Origin: Stutzerimonas stutzeri
GTDB taxonomy: Bacteria; Pseudomonadota; Gammaproteobacteria; Pseudomonadales; Pseudomonadaceae
Direction: 5' to 3'
DNA length: 64,000 bases
Assembly: GCF_024448985.1 (NCBI RefSeq)
Contig: NZ_JAMOII010000005.1
Span: 1-64,000 of the forward strand
Shown here piece by piece: positions 11,571-21,471 of the stretch. The notes beneath the pieces are model-generated. The model did not search any database and was not told where the DNA came from. It saw only the letters and a program-made list of their open reading frames with translations. How positions within the stretch are numbered: the first letter of the stretch is position 1; every line of letters begins with the position of its first letter. A program made the position numbers and the translations under genes.

Positions 11571-11603
11571 GCCGGCGCAAGATCAGCTCGATTTTGCGCC
11601 GGC
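11571..11603 (+). terminator. Probable terminator of the chemoreceptor gene
   Basis: A 10-bp inverted repeat (GCCGGCGCAA ... TTGCGCCGGC) lies nine bases after the stop codon. It has a strong stem but no following T run, so efficiency is uncertain. Confidence 0.5.
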
Positions 11604-11659
11604 GCCGTCGATAGCAGCCCTTTCTGGTAGCCCTTTCGAGTCCGACCTTGAAGGATAGG

Positions 11660-12457
11660 TCAGCCGAACACCGTTACCGTCTGGCGACTCAACGCCACCA
11701 GTTCACCCTCGGCTGTCCAGAGTGCCGCGGCACAATGACCGTAGCCATCCTGGGCGTGCTCGATCACCGCGCGATAGCGACACCATTCGTGGGTGTCAAA
11801 CTGCGGTACCGGCTGGATGAACTCGATGGTCCAGGTCAGCGAACTGCCAGGTGCGAAGCGCTTCAAGTGCGACAGTGGCGCTGGCGGCCATGCGTCCACC
11901 AATGCCAGTAGATGCGCGACGGTGACCGGCTCGCGTTCGACCTCACCGCGCAGCCGCACCCAGCCGCCCATTTCGCGTGAAGGATTGCCGCTGAACGGCA
12001 ACCCGCCGATCCCCCAACGCATCGCCAGATAACGTGTAAATTCTGGCGCCACGCCTGGAACGTAGGGCAGCTCCTGACACTCATCAACCGGCGGCATTGC
12101 CGGTGCCGGTTCCGCCGGGACCTGAATGGCCGATGTCCGCGCCGCGCCGAAACTTCCCTGGATGATGGTCACCACCTGGCCGTCCTGCACAGCCCGCCCA
12201 AGCACCTGACTGACAGCCTTGCCCTCGCGCAGCACTTCGGCCTCGAAACTCACCGGGGTATCGACCATCAGCGGGCCGACGAAGGTAATGGCCAGCGAGC
12301 GTACCGGCCGGCCTTCCGGCACCTGCGCGTGCATGGCCTCATAGACCAGTGCTGCAACCAGCCCACCAAAGCCCGCGCGACCCTGCCCCCATGTGGCGGG
12401 CACGATAATGTCGTTCGGGTTTTCACGCACGGCTTGTATCAATTCGGAAAGGGTCAT
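11660..12457 (-). CDS. Acyl-CoA thioesterase, double-hotdog (TesB-like) family
   Basis: This 265-residue protein has two hotdog halves. The first has GRAGFGGLVAALVYEAMHAQV and RSLAITFVGPLMVDTPVSFEA; the second has SLTWTIEFIQPV and CRYRAVIEHAQDGYGHCAAALW. The pattern fits the acyl-CoA thioesterase-like (TesB type) superfamily, which releases fatty acids from CoA. The ATG at 12457 has GAGGTGG just upstream, better than the in-frame GTG two codons earlier. It stands alone between two minus-strand blocks. Substrate is not known. Confidence 0.8.
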   Translation of the reverse strand: MTLSELIQAVRENPNDIIVPATWGQGRAGFGGLVAALVYEAMHAQVPEGRPVRSLAITFVGPLMVDTPVSFEAEVLREGKAVSQVLGRAVQDGQVVTIIQGSFGAARTSAIQVPAEPAPAMPPVDECQELPYVPGVAPEFTRYLAMRWGIGGLPFSGNPSREMGGWVRLRGEVEREPVTVAHLLALVDAWPPAPLSHLKRFAPGSSLTWTIEFIQPVPQFDTHEWCRYRAVIEHAQDGYGHCAAALWTAEGELVALSRQTVTVFG

Positions 12458-12556
12458 GCCCACCTCGGCTTGTTCTTTTCAGTCGGTCATCTTATCGCCG
12501 ACACGCGAGTAACGGCATGCGATTGGCATTCGGTGATAACGCACCATCGCGCATCA

Positions 12557-14575
12557 CTATCGTTCGGGCGAGGCTGTTCTTCTGTTTCTGCCGATACCGG
12601 AGCGCCACGGGAGCTGACGTCTCACCTTTGCAAGGGCCGCTTGCATCGCGCCTCTGTCAGCCGGACGGCCGGCATAACGAGCCATCTCATAGAGCCGAGA
12701 AAAATCGAGGATCGAATCGGCGGCTACCGGAAGCTGACTTGCCGCACGCTCGGCGAAATTCCTCGCCCCCTCGCCCGCCTGTCGCTCGACGCCCTGACGA
12801 GCCAGCAGCCGTTCGAAGCGGCGAAACAGGCGCAGCTGCGGGTCGCGCTCACGTCGCCAGGGTTTCAGCAGCACCAAGGCCAGGATGATCATCAACACAG
12901 CGGTAGTGATGACGGTCAGCAGCCCGAGCTTGCGTTCGTCGAGTTTGCCGAACAGACCTTTCAGAACGTCCAGCTGACGCTCGCCCTGATAGCCGAGCAC
13001 CCAACGCTGCCAGCCATAGTTGAGGCTGTCCCAGCCGAATCGCAGCTGGTTCAGCCAGCCAATGTCACGATAGCGCCGCAGCGCCAGCGGGGAGTCATCG
13101 AGAAGCGCGTCTTCCTCGGAGAGCGCTTGCTCCAGCCCCAGCTCAATGCGCTCGGGCGCTACCTGAAATGTCGGATCGACCGCAATCCAGCCTCGATCCG
13201 CACTCCAGTATTCGACCCAGGCGTGGGCGTCGAGCTGACGAACCGACAGGTAGTTGCCCGACGGGTTGATTTCGCCGCCCTGATAACCCGCCACGACCCG
13301 GGCCGGTATACCAGCGGCGCGCAGGACGAAGGTCATCGCGCCAGCGTAGTGAATACAGAAGCCATTCAGCGTATCGAACAGAAAGCCATCGACGATATCG
13401 GCGCCGACCGATGAAGGCTGCAGCGTGTAACGGTAAGGCTGTCGATTGAAATGCTGAAGGAGCGCCTGCACGACGGCTTCGGGGTCCGAATGCTCACGGC
13501 GCAACGCCGCAGCCCAGGCACGACTGCGCGGATTGCCCTGCGCTGGAAGCTGTAAGGCACGCTCCAGCGTGGCGGGCTCGGCTGCGGGTTCGCGCAACGA
13601 CTCGGGCCATGAGGTCGCCTGGTAAAGCAAAGCCTGATGGATCGGGCGCGGACGCTGCAGATGGAAATCAGCCATCAGTTGACCGTTTTCGACATCGACC
13701 TGGGCCACGTCCAGCGCGTAGAGCCAAGATCGGCCACTGGGCTGCATGACGACGGTGTAACTCACCGCAGTGCCGTCGGGCGTCCACTCAGGCGCCGGCG
13801 AAAACTGCGACGCGAGCGACTGGGACCAGCGCCGGCCATCGAAGCGCTCGAAGGTGACGGCCCGCCAGTACAGCTGGTCCCGCTCTGGAATCGGACCTTC
13901 GAAGCTAGCCCGGAATGCCAGCTCGGCGGACCGGCTCAGCTCGGCAATATCACCTGGCGACATGCTGTCGGAAAGCCCGGTCACACCACGATCATTGGGC
14001 TGCGGCAACGACCAAAGCGGCCCCATGCGTGGGAACAGCACGAACAGCACAAGCATCAGCGGTACGGCTTGCAACAGCAACGATCCTGCCAGACGCAGCG
14101 TCGGCCAGGGATGAGTATCGGTACTGCTCTGCTGCAGGCCGATCATCGCCGCCAGCAGCGCGGTGACCGGCAGCAGGCTGTAGAGCCCGGCCGGCAGGCT
14201 GTCGTTGAATAGGTAACTCGTGGTCACGGTGAAGAAGCCGAGGAAGATCAGCACCCAGGCATCGCGCCGGCTGCGCATTTCTAACAGCTTGAGTATGAAC
14301 GCGGCGATCAGCAGCACGACGCCAGCGTCGAGCCCGATCAGGCCGCCGCGAGAAAGGTACACACCGCCGCCCACGCCGATCATCATCAGCGCTTTTATCC
14401 AGCCTCGCGGATAACGAGCGCGCATACGGAATATTTGCACTCGCCAACTGGCGCAGGCCAGCCAGAGGCCGATGATCCACAACGGCAGATGACCGAGATG
14501 CGGCAGGATCACCAGCACCTGAGCGACCAGCAGCCAGATCAGCCCGTTTCGTGGAATCGTCTGGAGCCTGCTCAT
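12557..14575 (-). CDS. tgpA: TgpA-type membrane transglutaminase-like protein
   Basis: This 672-residue inner-membrane protein has about five to six N-terminal helices up to residue 182, a large periplasmic region, and a transglutaminase core. The catalytic triad is Cys407 (NGFCIHYA), His451 (LDAHAW) and Asp467 (AVDPTF). A further helix lies at about 556-576, with a cytoplasmic tail. The plan matches P. aeruginosa TgpA, an essential periplasmic transglutaminase as I recall. The ATG at 14575 overlaps the DUF58 gene stop (ATGA), so the long N-terminal extension read from 14719 is rejected. Confidence 0.92.
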   Translation of the reverse strand: MSRLQTIPRNGLIWLLVAQVLVILPHLGHLPLWIIGLWLACASWRVQIFRMRARYPRGWIKALMMIGVGGGVYLSRGGLIGLDAGVVLLIAAFILKLLEMRSRRDAWVLIFLGFFTVTTSYLFNDSLPAGLYSLLPVTALLAAMIGLQQSSTDTHPWPTLRLAGSLLLQAVPLMLVLFVLFPRMGPLWSLPQPNDRGVTGLSDSMSPGDIAELSRSAELAFRASFEGPIPERDQLYWRAVTFERFDGRRWSQSLASQFSPAPEWTPDGTAVSYTVVMQPSGRSWLYALDVAQVDVENGQLMADFHLQRPRPIHQALLYQATSWPESLREPAAEPATLERALQLPAQGNPRSRAWAAALRREHSDPEAVVQALLQHFNRQPYRYTLQPSSVGADIVDGFLFDTLNGFCIHYAGAMTFVLRAAGIPARVVAGYQGGEINPSGNYLSVRQLDAHAWVEYWSADRGWIAVDPTFQVAPERIELGLEQALSEEDALLDDSPLALRRYRDIGWLNQLRFGWDSLNYGWQRWVLGYQGERQLDVLKGLFGKLDERKLGLLTVITTAVLMIILALVLLKPWRRERDPQLRLFRRFERLLARQGVERQAGEGARNFAERAASQLPVAADSILDFSRLYEMARYAGRPADRGAMQAALAKVRRQLPWRSGIGRNRRTASPER

Positions 14576-15534
14576 CGGCGGCCCTCCCGCTCCAGGCCGA
14601 ACAGCGCCAGCTCGCGCAGGCAATGGTTGCGGTGATCGACGCCGGCGTCCGGGCCGATGGTTGTCGCAGCGATGCGCAAGGCGAAGGGTTGCTGACGTGC
14701 CGACAACTCGACGACCCAATGGCAGAGCAGCGACAGCCGTGCCTCGATATCACCGTCGAGCGCATCCAGATCGAGTAACGGCTCCTCCCCGAGCAAGGCA
14801 GTGAAATCCTTGACTAGCAAGCCCTGACCGCGGGAATAGGCCTTCCAGTTAAGTCGTCGCCGTGAGTCGCCCGGCTGCCAGGGCTTGAGCCCCTGGTAAT
14901 CGTCAATGCCAGGCCCCGATGCGCGGCTTCCCTCACGCTCTTCTTCGGCCGCCCCGGCTGCTTCTGGCAGCTCGCCAATCGCAGGGCGGGGATACACCAG
15001 CGCGGCCAGCTGCAGATCGACCCAACTCCAAGCCACCAGAATGCCCAGTGGAAAGCGGCTCTCGACACGCAGGCGCCCGGGCCGCAGCCAGCCACGGTGC
15101 TCGGTCGCCAAGCTCAAGTCGACCTCGCAAGTCCCGCCTGCCGGCACGTCGACCACTTGCAGACCGCTTTTCGGCCATCCCAGCGCGACCGCCTGATAAA
15201 GACGTCCACGACTTTCCAGCCTGACCTGCAGACGCGCCTGTTCACCGAGAAATACGGCCTGCGAGCCGCCGGCATGTAGCGTCAACCCGGCTAGATTGCG
15301 CCAGGTATGCAGGATCGCGACCATATAGACCGAGCCGAGCAGAAACGTCAGCGCATAGGCGAGGCTGTTCTGGTAGTTGATCGCCGCAACCAGCATCAGC
15401 AGCAACGCAATCAGAAAGGTCATCCCCACCGGCGTCGGCATGATGAATATTCGCCGCTGGTCGAGGCGCATGCTCGGGCCCGGCGGAATGCGCTTCAACA
15501 GCCAGCGATCACGTAGCCGCGGTAGTAGTCGCAT
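14572..15534 (-). CDS. DUF58 domain membrane protein
   Basis: This 320-residue protein has two membrane helices (about 31-70) and a DUF58 signature at SRASGPGIDDYQGLKPWQPG followed by DSRRRLNWKAYSRG. It resembles the vWA-like partners always found with MoxR ATPases. It sits between moxR and tgpA and overlaps tgpA by four bases. The ATG at 15534 has AAGGATC upstream. Role in the complex is inferred from its neighbours. Confidence 0.9.
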   Translation of the reverse strand: MRLLPRLRDRWLLKRIPPGPSMRLDQRRIFIMPTPVGMTFLIALLLMLVAAINYQNSLAYALTFLLGSVYMVAILHTWRNLAGLTLHAGGSQAVFLGEQARLQVRLESRGRLYQAVALGWPKSGLQVVDVPAGGTCEVDLSLATEHRGWLRPGRLRVESRFPLGILVAWSWVDLQLAALVYPRPAIGELPEAAGAAEEEREGSRASGPGIDDYQGLKPWQPGDSRRRLNWKAYSRGQGLLVKDFTALLGEEPLLDLDALDGDIEARLSLLCHWVVELSARQQPFALRIAATTIGPDAGVDHRNHCLRELALFGLEREGRR

Positions 15535-15567
15535 GTTGATCCTTTGCGCAATTGCTGCGATTGCCCA

Positions 15568-16485
15568 TCAGAGCGCCGGCACTTCGCGCAACAGCCACTG
15601 CACCAGCGCACCGCCGCCGTGGCCGGTGGCATCGGCGCGCTCACGCAGACGATGGCCGACGACGGACGGCAGCACGGCTTGCACATCTTCAGGTATGGCG
15701 TAGTCGCGACCATCGAGAAAGGCCCAGGCGCGTGCCGCGGCCAGCATCGCGAGGCTGCCACGCGGCGACAGGCCCCAGGCGAACTGTGGTTGCGTGCGGG
15801 TGGCCTCGACCAGTCGCAGAACGTAATCGACCAATGCATCGCTAACTCGAACCTGCGCCACTGCATTCTGAATTTCCACCAGCGCGGCGCGGTCGAGCAG
15901 AGGCTCCAGCCGAACGAGCAGATCGCGGCGCGAATCGCCCAATAACAATGCCTTTTCCGCGGCTTTAGCCGGATAACCCAGCGACAGCCGCATGAGGAAG
16001 CGATCCAGCTGCGATTCGGGCAAAGAGAAAGTACCGCCAGAGCTGACCGGGTTTTGCGTGGCGACAACGAAGAAGGGATCGGGTAGCGGTCGCGTGGCGC
16101 CCTCAATGGTCACCTGCCCTTCTTCCATGGCTTCGAGCAATGCGCTCTGGCTTTTTGGAGTGGCCCGGTTGATTTCGTCCGCCAGGATCAGCTCGGAGAA
16201 GATCGGCCCCGGATGAAACGCAAATTGGCCGCTGTCCTTGTCGAATACTGAGGTGCCGAGGATGTCGCCCGGTAGCAGGTCCGAGGTGAACTGAATCCGC
16301 TGGAACTCCAGCCCCATTACCTTGGCGAGAGCGTGGCTGAGGGTCGTCTTGCCCATGCCTGGCAGATCCTCAATCAGCAGATGCCCTCTCGCCAGCAGAC
16401 AGGCCATGGCCAACCGCACCTGTGATTGCTTGCCGAGCAGTACCTCATTCACCGCTCGCAGACAGACGTCCAATCTCGTGCGCAT
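15568..16485 (-). CDS. MoxR-family AAA+ ATPase
   Basis: This 305-residue AAA+ ATPase has Walker A LPGMGKTT (41-48), Walker B ELILADEINR, sensor 1 VVATQNP and sensor 2 GLSPRGSLAM. MoxR proteins act as chaperone-like ATPases for metal or complex assembly, usually with a DUF58 and a transglutaminase or vWA partner, as here. I choose the ATG at 16485 because AAGGAG stands six bases before it. An upstream in-frame GTG at 16524 would add 13 residues. Confidence 0.9.
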   Translation of the reverse strand: MRTRLDVCLRAVNEVLLGKQSQVRLAMACLLARGHLLIEDLPGMGKTTLSHALAKVMGLEFQRIQFTSDLLPGDILGTSVFDKDSGQFAFHPGPIFSELILADEINRATPKSQSALLEAMEEGQVTIEGATRPLPDPFFVVATQNPVSSGGTFSLPESQLDRFLMRLSLGYPAKAAEKALLLGDSRRDLLVRLEPLLDRAALVEIQNAVAQVRVSDALVDYVLRLVEATRTQPQFAWGLSPRGSLAMLAAARAWAFLDGRDYAIPEDVQAVLPSVVGHRLRERADATGHGGGALVQWLLREVPAL

Positions 16486-16644
16486 GCCGCTCTCCTTCAG
16501 TTCGTCCAGCGATGCTACTGACACCGGGAGCCTCAGGCAAAGGCGCAGGAAACCTGTTGTGACGAGGTTCCAGGTTGTGATCGAAGGCCGGCGTTAACGA
16601 AGATGGATCGAACGGACCACTCGGCTCCGAAGCATAAGCTTCCT

Positions 16645-16672
16645 CGTAGGGCCGAACACGTTCGGCCCTACG
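16645..16672. repeat. Perfect 13-bp hairpin, REP-like
   Basis: CGTAGGGCCGAAC, two bases AC, GTTCGGCCCTACG. It lies between the stop of the lipoprotein gene and the moxR start (both minus strand). There is no T run on either side, which favours a REP-type palindrome over a terminator. Confidence 0.6.
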
Positions 16673-16700
16673 ACTTTCTTCCAGCAAGACGGTAACGGCA

Positions 16701-16979
16701 CTAACGTCCCGCGCGCGACTCACGCAAGTAGAAGCGAGCCTTCTTGGCCTTTTCAACGCAGCCCTGGAACGCCTCGAATTGCTGCTGGGTCTTGGCACCA
16801 GTCAGCAGCGCCATTGCTTTGGAATAGCTCACGGTACCGGCGAAACCTTCCGCTTCCGCTAGGCTCTGCTCTTCCCAGGCAGCGTTCAGCTGAGAGGCAC
16901 AGTTATCTCGATAGGCGGTTTTCGCGGCGCAGCCTGTCAGGGCCAGCGCCAGTACGGTCAAACAGATCAGGTTTTTCAT
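16701..16979 (-). CDS. Small lipoprotein
   Basis: This 92-residue protein has a lipoprotein signal peptide ending in the lipobox LTGC (Cys17), then a mostly helical mature part with two cysteines (DNCAS and FQGCVEK). The residue after the lipid Cys is Ala, so outer-membrane sorting is expected. Its ATG overlaps the mnmH stop by four bases, so it is co-translated with selD-mnmH. I do not recognise its function, and the selenium connection is only positional. Confidence 0.8.
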   Translation of the reverse strand: MKNLICLTVLALALTGCAAKTAYRDNCASQLNAAWEEQSLAEAEGFAGTVSYSKAMALLTGAKTQQQFEAFQGCVEKAKKARFYLRESRAGR

Positions 16980-18097
16980 CGCTGCATCTCTCCATTGTGC
17001 TTATCTGCGGCGCGCTCGCGCAGGAACTCGACCACGGCGTCCTGCTCGCCCGCAAACTCGATTCGGGAAGCCTTGCTCTCGCGCTGATAGGCATACATGG
17101 GATCGTAATATTGCTTCAGCAATGCCTCGATCCAGCCGCGATGCAAATCGACCGAGCCGGTAGCGGCCTGCTCGGCAAGCGCCTGCTCCATAACCTCAGC
17201 CAGTTGCTTGTAGCTTTCGCCCCCAAGCCGCTTACTGATATTGACCAGACTTTGCCGTAAACGCTCGGCGAATGCTGTGAAGCCTTCCTCGCCTTCCTCA
17301 GCGACGAATTCGGCGCAGAGATCGATCACGTAGTCCTTGAGAATTCGCTCGACCCGTCCATCGATGCTGTCTTCCAGCCACACCAGCGGATAATGTTGCA
17401 TGCCGTGGAACAACGGCAACGGAATGGAGCAACGCCCCACCAGCCGCGCCTCGTCTTCAAGCACGAACTGCCTGACACCGGCGTGCTGCAGCTTCAGCAA
17501 GCGAATCGCCAAGGCATTTTCGAAATCGATCTGCGCCGGTTGCGGCGTGGCGCGCTTGCCGAAACTCGAGCCTCGGTGATTGGCGATGTTTTCCAGGTCG
17601 ACGCTGTGTTCCAGGCGTGCCAGCACTTCGGTCTTGCCGGTGCCGGTCATGCCACCCACCAGCACGAAGTCGTCGTGCGCCGCCGCGTGCTCAAGCGTAT
17701 CGAGCAGAAAGTGGCGCATCGCCTTGTAGCCGCCGGTCACACGCGGATAGTCGATTCCCGCCTCGGTCTTGAGCCATTGCTGGACCAATTGCGAACGCAG
17801 CCCGCCACGGAAACAGTAGATGTAGCCCTGCGGATTGTTACGTGCGAAGTCGGCCCACGCCTGGATGCGCTCGGCCTTGATCGTCCCACTGACCAGGCGG
17901 TGACCGAGTTCGAGCGCCGCCTGCTGGCCGTGTTGCTTGTAGCAGGTGCCGACCTTCTGCCGCTCGACGTCGTCCATCAGCGGCAAATTGACCACGCCCG
18001 GGAAAGCACCCTTGGCAAACTCCACGGGCGCACGGGCATCCATCATCGGAACATCGTTGAGAAACAGTTCACGAAAGTTGTTGGTATCGCTGCGCAT
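16976..18097 (-). CDS. mnmH: tRNA 2-selenouridine synthase MnmH (SelU/YbbB)
   Basis: This 373-residue protein has an N-terminal rhodanese domain with catalytic Cys95 in [11 protein letters not shown] and a P-loop [11 protein letters not shown] (148-158). It replaces sulphur by selenium at the wobble uridine of tRNAs for Lys, Glu and Gln, using selenophosphate. The ATG at 18097 shares a base with the selD stop (TGATG) and has GAGG upstream; TTG codons upstream are not preferred. Its partner selD directly precedes it. Confidence 0.94.
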   Translation of the reverse strand: MRSDTNNFRELFLNDVPMMDARAPVEFAKGAFPGVVNLPLMDDVERQKVGTCYKQHGQQAALELGHRLVSGTIKAERIQAWADFARNNPQGYIYCFRGGLRSQLVQQWLKTEAGIDYPRVTGGYKAMRHFLLDTLEHAAAHDDFVLVGGMTGTGKTEVLARLEHSVDLENIANHRGSSFGKRATPQPAQIDFENALAIRLLKLQHAGVRQFVLEDEARLVGRCSIPLPLFHGMQHYPLVWLEDSIDGRVERILKDYVIDLCAEFVAEEGEEGFTAFAERLRQSLVNISKRLGGESYKQLAEVMEQALAEQAATGSVDLHRGWIEALLKQYYDPMYAYQRESKASRIEFAGEQDAVVEFLRERAADKHNGEMQR

Positions 18098-19131
18098 CAA
18101 CAAACCTCGACCGCAAAGGCGCCGGCATCGACCAACTCGCCGATCGGTTCCAATGCCAGACCGAGCTCGGCCGCCACCGTGAGAAATTCCGACTCGCCTC
18201 CGGGCGCCACCGCCACCAGCAGTCCACCGCTGGTTTGCGGGTCACAGAGCAGCTGCTTGTGCGCTTCATCGAGCGTAGCGATGCGGTCGCCATAACTTTC
18301 GAAGTTGCGCTCGGTGCCACCGGGAACGCAGCCCTGCTCCAGGTAATACTCGACGCCCTCCAGACGCGGCACGCGGGCGTAGTCGATGCGCGCGGTCACA
18401 CCGCTGCCGTCGGCCATTTCCACCAGATGCCCGAGCAGGCCGAAACCGGTGACGTCGGTCATGGCGCGCACGCCCGCGAGTTTGCCGAAACGACTGCCCG
18501 GCCGGTTGAGCGTGCACATCAGGTCACGCGCCCGGCCAACGTCTTCGTCGCGCAGCTTGGCCTTCTTTTCCGCCGTGGTGAAAATGCCGATGCCCAGCGG
18601 CTTGGTCAGATAGAGCTTGCAGCCGACCGATGCCGTGTCGTTGCGCTTCATCTGGGCCTTGTTCACCAGCCCGGTTACCGCCAGGCCGAAGATCGGCTCG
18701 GGCGCATCGATCGAATGGCCGCCGGCCAGGGGAATACCTGCCGCGTCACAGACGGCTCGCCCTCCAGCAATCACTTCGCGGGCCACTTCCGGCGGCAACA
18801 GGTTGACCGGCCAGCCAAGAATCGCGATGGCCATCAGAGGATCACCGCCCATGGCATAGATGTCGCTGATCGCGTTGGTGGCGGCGATGCGACCGAAGTC
18901 GAACGGATCATCGACGATGGGCATGAAAAAATCGGTGGTCGACACCACGCCGCGCTCTTCGTCGATGCCATACACGGCGGCATCGTCACGCGAGGCGTTG
19001 CCGACCCACAGGCGCGGATCGAGATTCTGCGCGCCACTGCCGGCGAGGATCACATCCAGCACCTTGGGCGAAATCTTGCAGCCGCAGCCGGCACCATGGC
19101 TGTACTGAGTAAGGCGGATGGGTTCGCTCAT
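18097..19131 (-). CDS. selD: Selenophosphate synthetase SelD
   Basis: This 344-residue enzyme makes selenophosphate from selenide and ATP. The N-terminal active loop is [11 protein letters not shown], with cysteines 16 and 18 and Lys19, so it is a Cys-type rather than a Sec-type SelD. Later metal- and ATP-binding motifs include [31 protein letters not shown] and [13 protein letters not shown]. It is coupled to mnmH, which points to tRNA selenation as at least one use. No selA or selB is in the window. Confidence 0.95.
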   Translation of the reverse strand: MSEPIRLTQYSHGAGCGCKISPKVLDVILAGSGAQNLDPRLWVGNASRDDAAVYGIDEERGVVSTTDFFMPIVDDPFDFGRIAATNAISDIYAMGGDPLMAIAILGWPVNLLPPEVAREVIAGGRAVCDAAGIPLAGGHSIDAPEPIFGLAVTGLVNKAQMKRNDTASVGCKLYLTKPLGIGIFTTAEKKAKLRDEDVGRARDLMCTLNRPGSRFGKLAGVRAMTDVTGFGLLGHLVEMADGSGVTARIDYARVPRLEGVEYYLEQGCVPGGTERNFESYGDRIATLDEAHKQLLCDPQTSGGLLVAVAPGGESEFLTVAAELGLALEPIGELVDAGAFAVEVC

Positions 19132-19240
19132 CTGGAAAGGCCCTCATGACGCTGGCAAAACGGGCGCCGATTGTAGCAAAGGCCGAAGCCGCCTTCGCTG
19201 CGCCGCGATGGTGATGTTTTCGTTGCCACGCCTGGCTTTA

Positions 19241-19271
19241 ACTTGAAGCTTGCGGCATGAAGCTTGAAGCT
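19241..19271. repeat. Short tandem-like repeat of CTTGAAGC
   Basis: CTTGAAGCTTGC and GAAGCTTGAAGC stand close together just upstream of the patatin gene. A similar cluster (AGCTTCAAAGCTTCAAAG) lies at about 28864-28880. Such AAGCTTGAAGCTT strings are common between pseudomonad genes. Function unknown. Confidence 0.4.
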
Positions 19272-19298
19272 ATCGCCCCTGCCATTAGGGAGAATCGC

Positions 19299-20285
19299 AT
19301 GGGCAACAAGGTCGCACTGGTATTGGGGTCGGGTGGCGCGCGGGGTTATGCGCATATTGGAGTCATTGATGAGCTGACGGCGCGGGGCTATGAAATCAAA
19401 TGCGTCGCAGGCTGCTCGATGGGTGCGGTAGTTGGCGGAATCTACGCAGCGGGCAAGCTGGACGAATATCGCGATTGGGTCGAAAGCCTGGATTACCTGG
19501 ACATGCTGCGCCTGGTCGATCCAAGTTTCAGTCTCGGGGCGATACGAGGGGAAAAGATCTTCGGACGTATTCGCGACATGCTGGGCTCGATCAACATCGA
19601 GGATCTGCCGATCCCCTTCACAGCCGTCGCGGCCGACCTGACCAACCAGCAGGAAATTTGGTTTCAGGAAGGCAACCTGGAGCAGGCGATGCGCGCCTCG
19701 GCAGCCATCCCGAGCCTGTTCACGCCGGTCATGCAGGGCAACCGGATGCTAGTCGACGGTGGCATCCTCAATCCGTTGCCGATCGTGCCGGTCGTTTCCG
19801 CCCACTGCGACATCATCATCGCGGTCAACCTCAACGCCAACAACCATCTGCAATACCCGCTGCCGGAGGTAATCCGTCCGGGTCGCTTCGATGCGATGGT
19901 CAACTCGATCAGCTCGCACATTCCGTTCTGGCGCAGCAAGGGACTGGAAGAGCAACTTGCCGAGCTTCAGGCTGCGGAAGAAGGCGATGGCACCCAGCCG
20001 CCGGCAGCGCCCTCCGGGCAGAGCGCACCGAAATCGGCAGAAGGATCGATGGTCGTGGATGTGGGTAGCCCAGCGTCCTTGCTGGAGCTTATCAACCAGA
20101 GCTTCGAGGTCATGCAATCCTCGCTGACGCAGTACAAGATCGCCGGTTATCCCCCGAACGTGCTAGTCAACATTCCTAAGCGTGCGTGCCGTTTCTATGA
20201 GTTCTACAAGGCGCCAGAGCTGATCAAGCTGGGCCAGATCGTCGCCCGAGACACGCTCGACAAGTACGAGGAAGAACAGCGTTAG
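19299..20285 (+). CDS. Patatin-like phospholipase (RssA family)
   Basis: This 328-residue cytoplasmic-looking protein starts with the oxyanion motif GSGGARGYAHIG, has nucleophile Ser40 in GCSMG and catalytic Asp153 in VDGG. These form the patatin Ser-Asp dyad. The C-terminal part (about 230-270) is Pro/Ala-rich and variable. The ATG at 19299 has AGGGAG upstream; an earlier in-frame ATG is not preferred. It ends 18 bases from the convergent PerM gene. The natural lipid substrate is unknown. Confidence 0.88.
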   Translation: MGNKVALVLGSGGARGYAHIGVIDELTARGYEIKCVAGCSMGAVVGGIYAAGKLDEYRDWVESLDYLDMLRLVDPSFSLGAIRGEKIFGRIRDMLGSINIEDLPIPFTAVAADLTNQQEIWFQEGNLEQAMRASAAIPSLFTPVMQGNRMLVDGGILNPLPIVPVVSAHCDIIIAVNLNANNHLQYPLPEVIRPGRFDAMVNSISSHIPFWRSKGLEEQLAELQAAEEGDGTQPPAAPSGQSAPKSAEGSMVVDVGSPASLLELINQSFEVMQSSLTQYKIAGYPPNVLVNIPKRACRFYEFYKAPELIKLGQIVARDTLDKYEEEQR

Positions 20286-20303
20286 TCACCGCTGATCGCC
20301 CTT

Positions 20304-21395
20304 TCAGCGAGGGTGCGTCTGATCGAATCCACTGCCCGCCAGCTTCTCCGGACTGGTGACTTCCGGCACCTCCTTGATCAGCCAGTCACCCAGCAGGCTG
20401 TAGGCAACCGCCAGTAGCGTCGGCCCTAAGAACAGGCCCATGAAACCGAACGCCAGTACGCCACCAAACACGCCAAGCAGCACGACTACCAACGGCAGAT
20501 TACCGCCCCGGCTGATCAAATAGGGCTTCAGCACGTTGTCCACGCCGCTGATGATGAACATACCCCAGACACCGAGAAACACTGCCATACCGTACTGGCC
20601 CTGCCAGGCCAGCCAGGCCACCGCTGGCCCCCATATCAGTGGCGGAACCATCAGAAAGCTGAACGCGAAGGTCAGCAGACCGAGAATCAACGCACCCGGT
20701 ATGCCGGCAATGCTGAACCCCACATAAGCGAGGATCGCCTGAGCAGCGGCCGTACCGATCACACCGTTGACGACACGCTGTACCGTACCGGCTACCAACT
20801 CTAGGTAATGATCGGCACGGTCGCCAATCAACCGATGCAGCAGGCTGTGAATGAAGGCTGCGAGTTTAGGTCCGTCGCGATAGAAGAAAAACACCAGCAC
20901 CAGGCTGAGCGCCAATTCCAGCATCCCACCGCCAATGCGCGCACTGCGCACCAGCACCCAGTTGCCGACCTGGCCGATGTAAGGGCGAATGGTGGCGAAG
21001 AAGGCTGTGCCCTGTTCATCCAGGGTGTTCCATAGCCCCAACAAGCGGTCGCCTACCAGCGGCAACTCGCCGAGCCAGTCGGGGGGCGGCGGCAAGCCCT
21101 GCATCTGGAGGTCGTGCACCAGCACGTTGACCTCTCGAATGTGGTCGGCAATGTTAAAGCCCAGCCACACCAGCGGTACCGCTACCAACACCATCCAGCC
21201 AAACGTCAGCAGCGTTGCGGCGAGAGTGGAGTTGCCCTTCAACCAGCGTGTCAGTATGCGCATGACCGGCCAGCTCGCGAACGCCAGTACCGCAGCCCAG
21301 AACAGCGCGGAAGCAAACGGAGCCAGCACCCACACACAGGCACCGAGCAGCACCAGGAGCAGAATCTGCACCAGCAGACGATCGTTGTTGAGCAT
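20304..21395 (-). CDS. PerM / AI-2E family permease
   Basis: This 363-residue membrane protein has about seven to eight helices, starting with two at residues 6-45. The family's C-terminal pattern includes ALILGLLTFAFSFLMVPPLI followed by WGPAVAWLAW and FGFMGLFLGPTLLAVAYSLL. The family includes TqsA and PerM, but transported molecules are mostly unproven. The ATG at 21395 leads straight into the first helix; an upstream start reading through 21500 would add an uncharacteristic Cys-rich tail. Confidence 0.85.
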   Translation of the reverse strand: MLNNDRLLVQILLLVLLGACVWVLAPFASALFWAAVLAFASWPVMRILTRWLKGNSTLAATLLTFGWMVLVAVPLVWLGFNIADHIREVNVLVHDLQMQGLPPPPDWLGELPLVGDRLLGLWNTLDEQGTAFFATIRPYIGQVGNWVLVRSARIGGGMLELALSLVLVFFFYRDGPKLAAFIHSLLHRLIGDRADHYLELVAGTVQRVVNGVIGTAAAQAILAYVGFSIAGIPGALILGLLTFAFSFLMVPPLIWGPAVAWLAWQGQYGMAVFLGVWGMFIISGVDNVLKPYLISRGGNLPLVVVLLGVFGGVLAFGFMGLFLGPTLLAVAYSLLGDWLIKEVPEVTSPEKLAGSGFDQTHPR

Positions 21396-21471
21396 CAGGT
21401 TACCTATCGAAGAAAAACGTGGTGCGAGCAAAGCGCACCGGGCAGTGCGCCATTGCAGTCTGAAACGCCCT

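Noticed and set aside
19077-19090. Selenocysteine in SelD
   Set aside because: The active loop reads GCGCK with ordinary Cys codons and no in-frame TGA.
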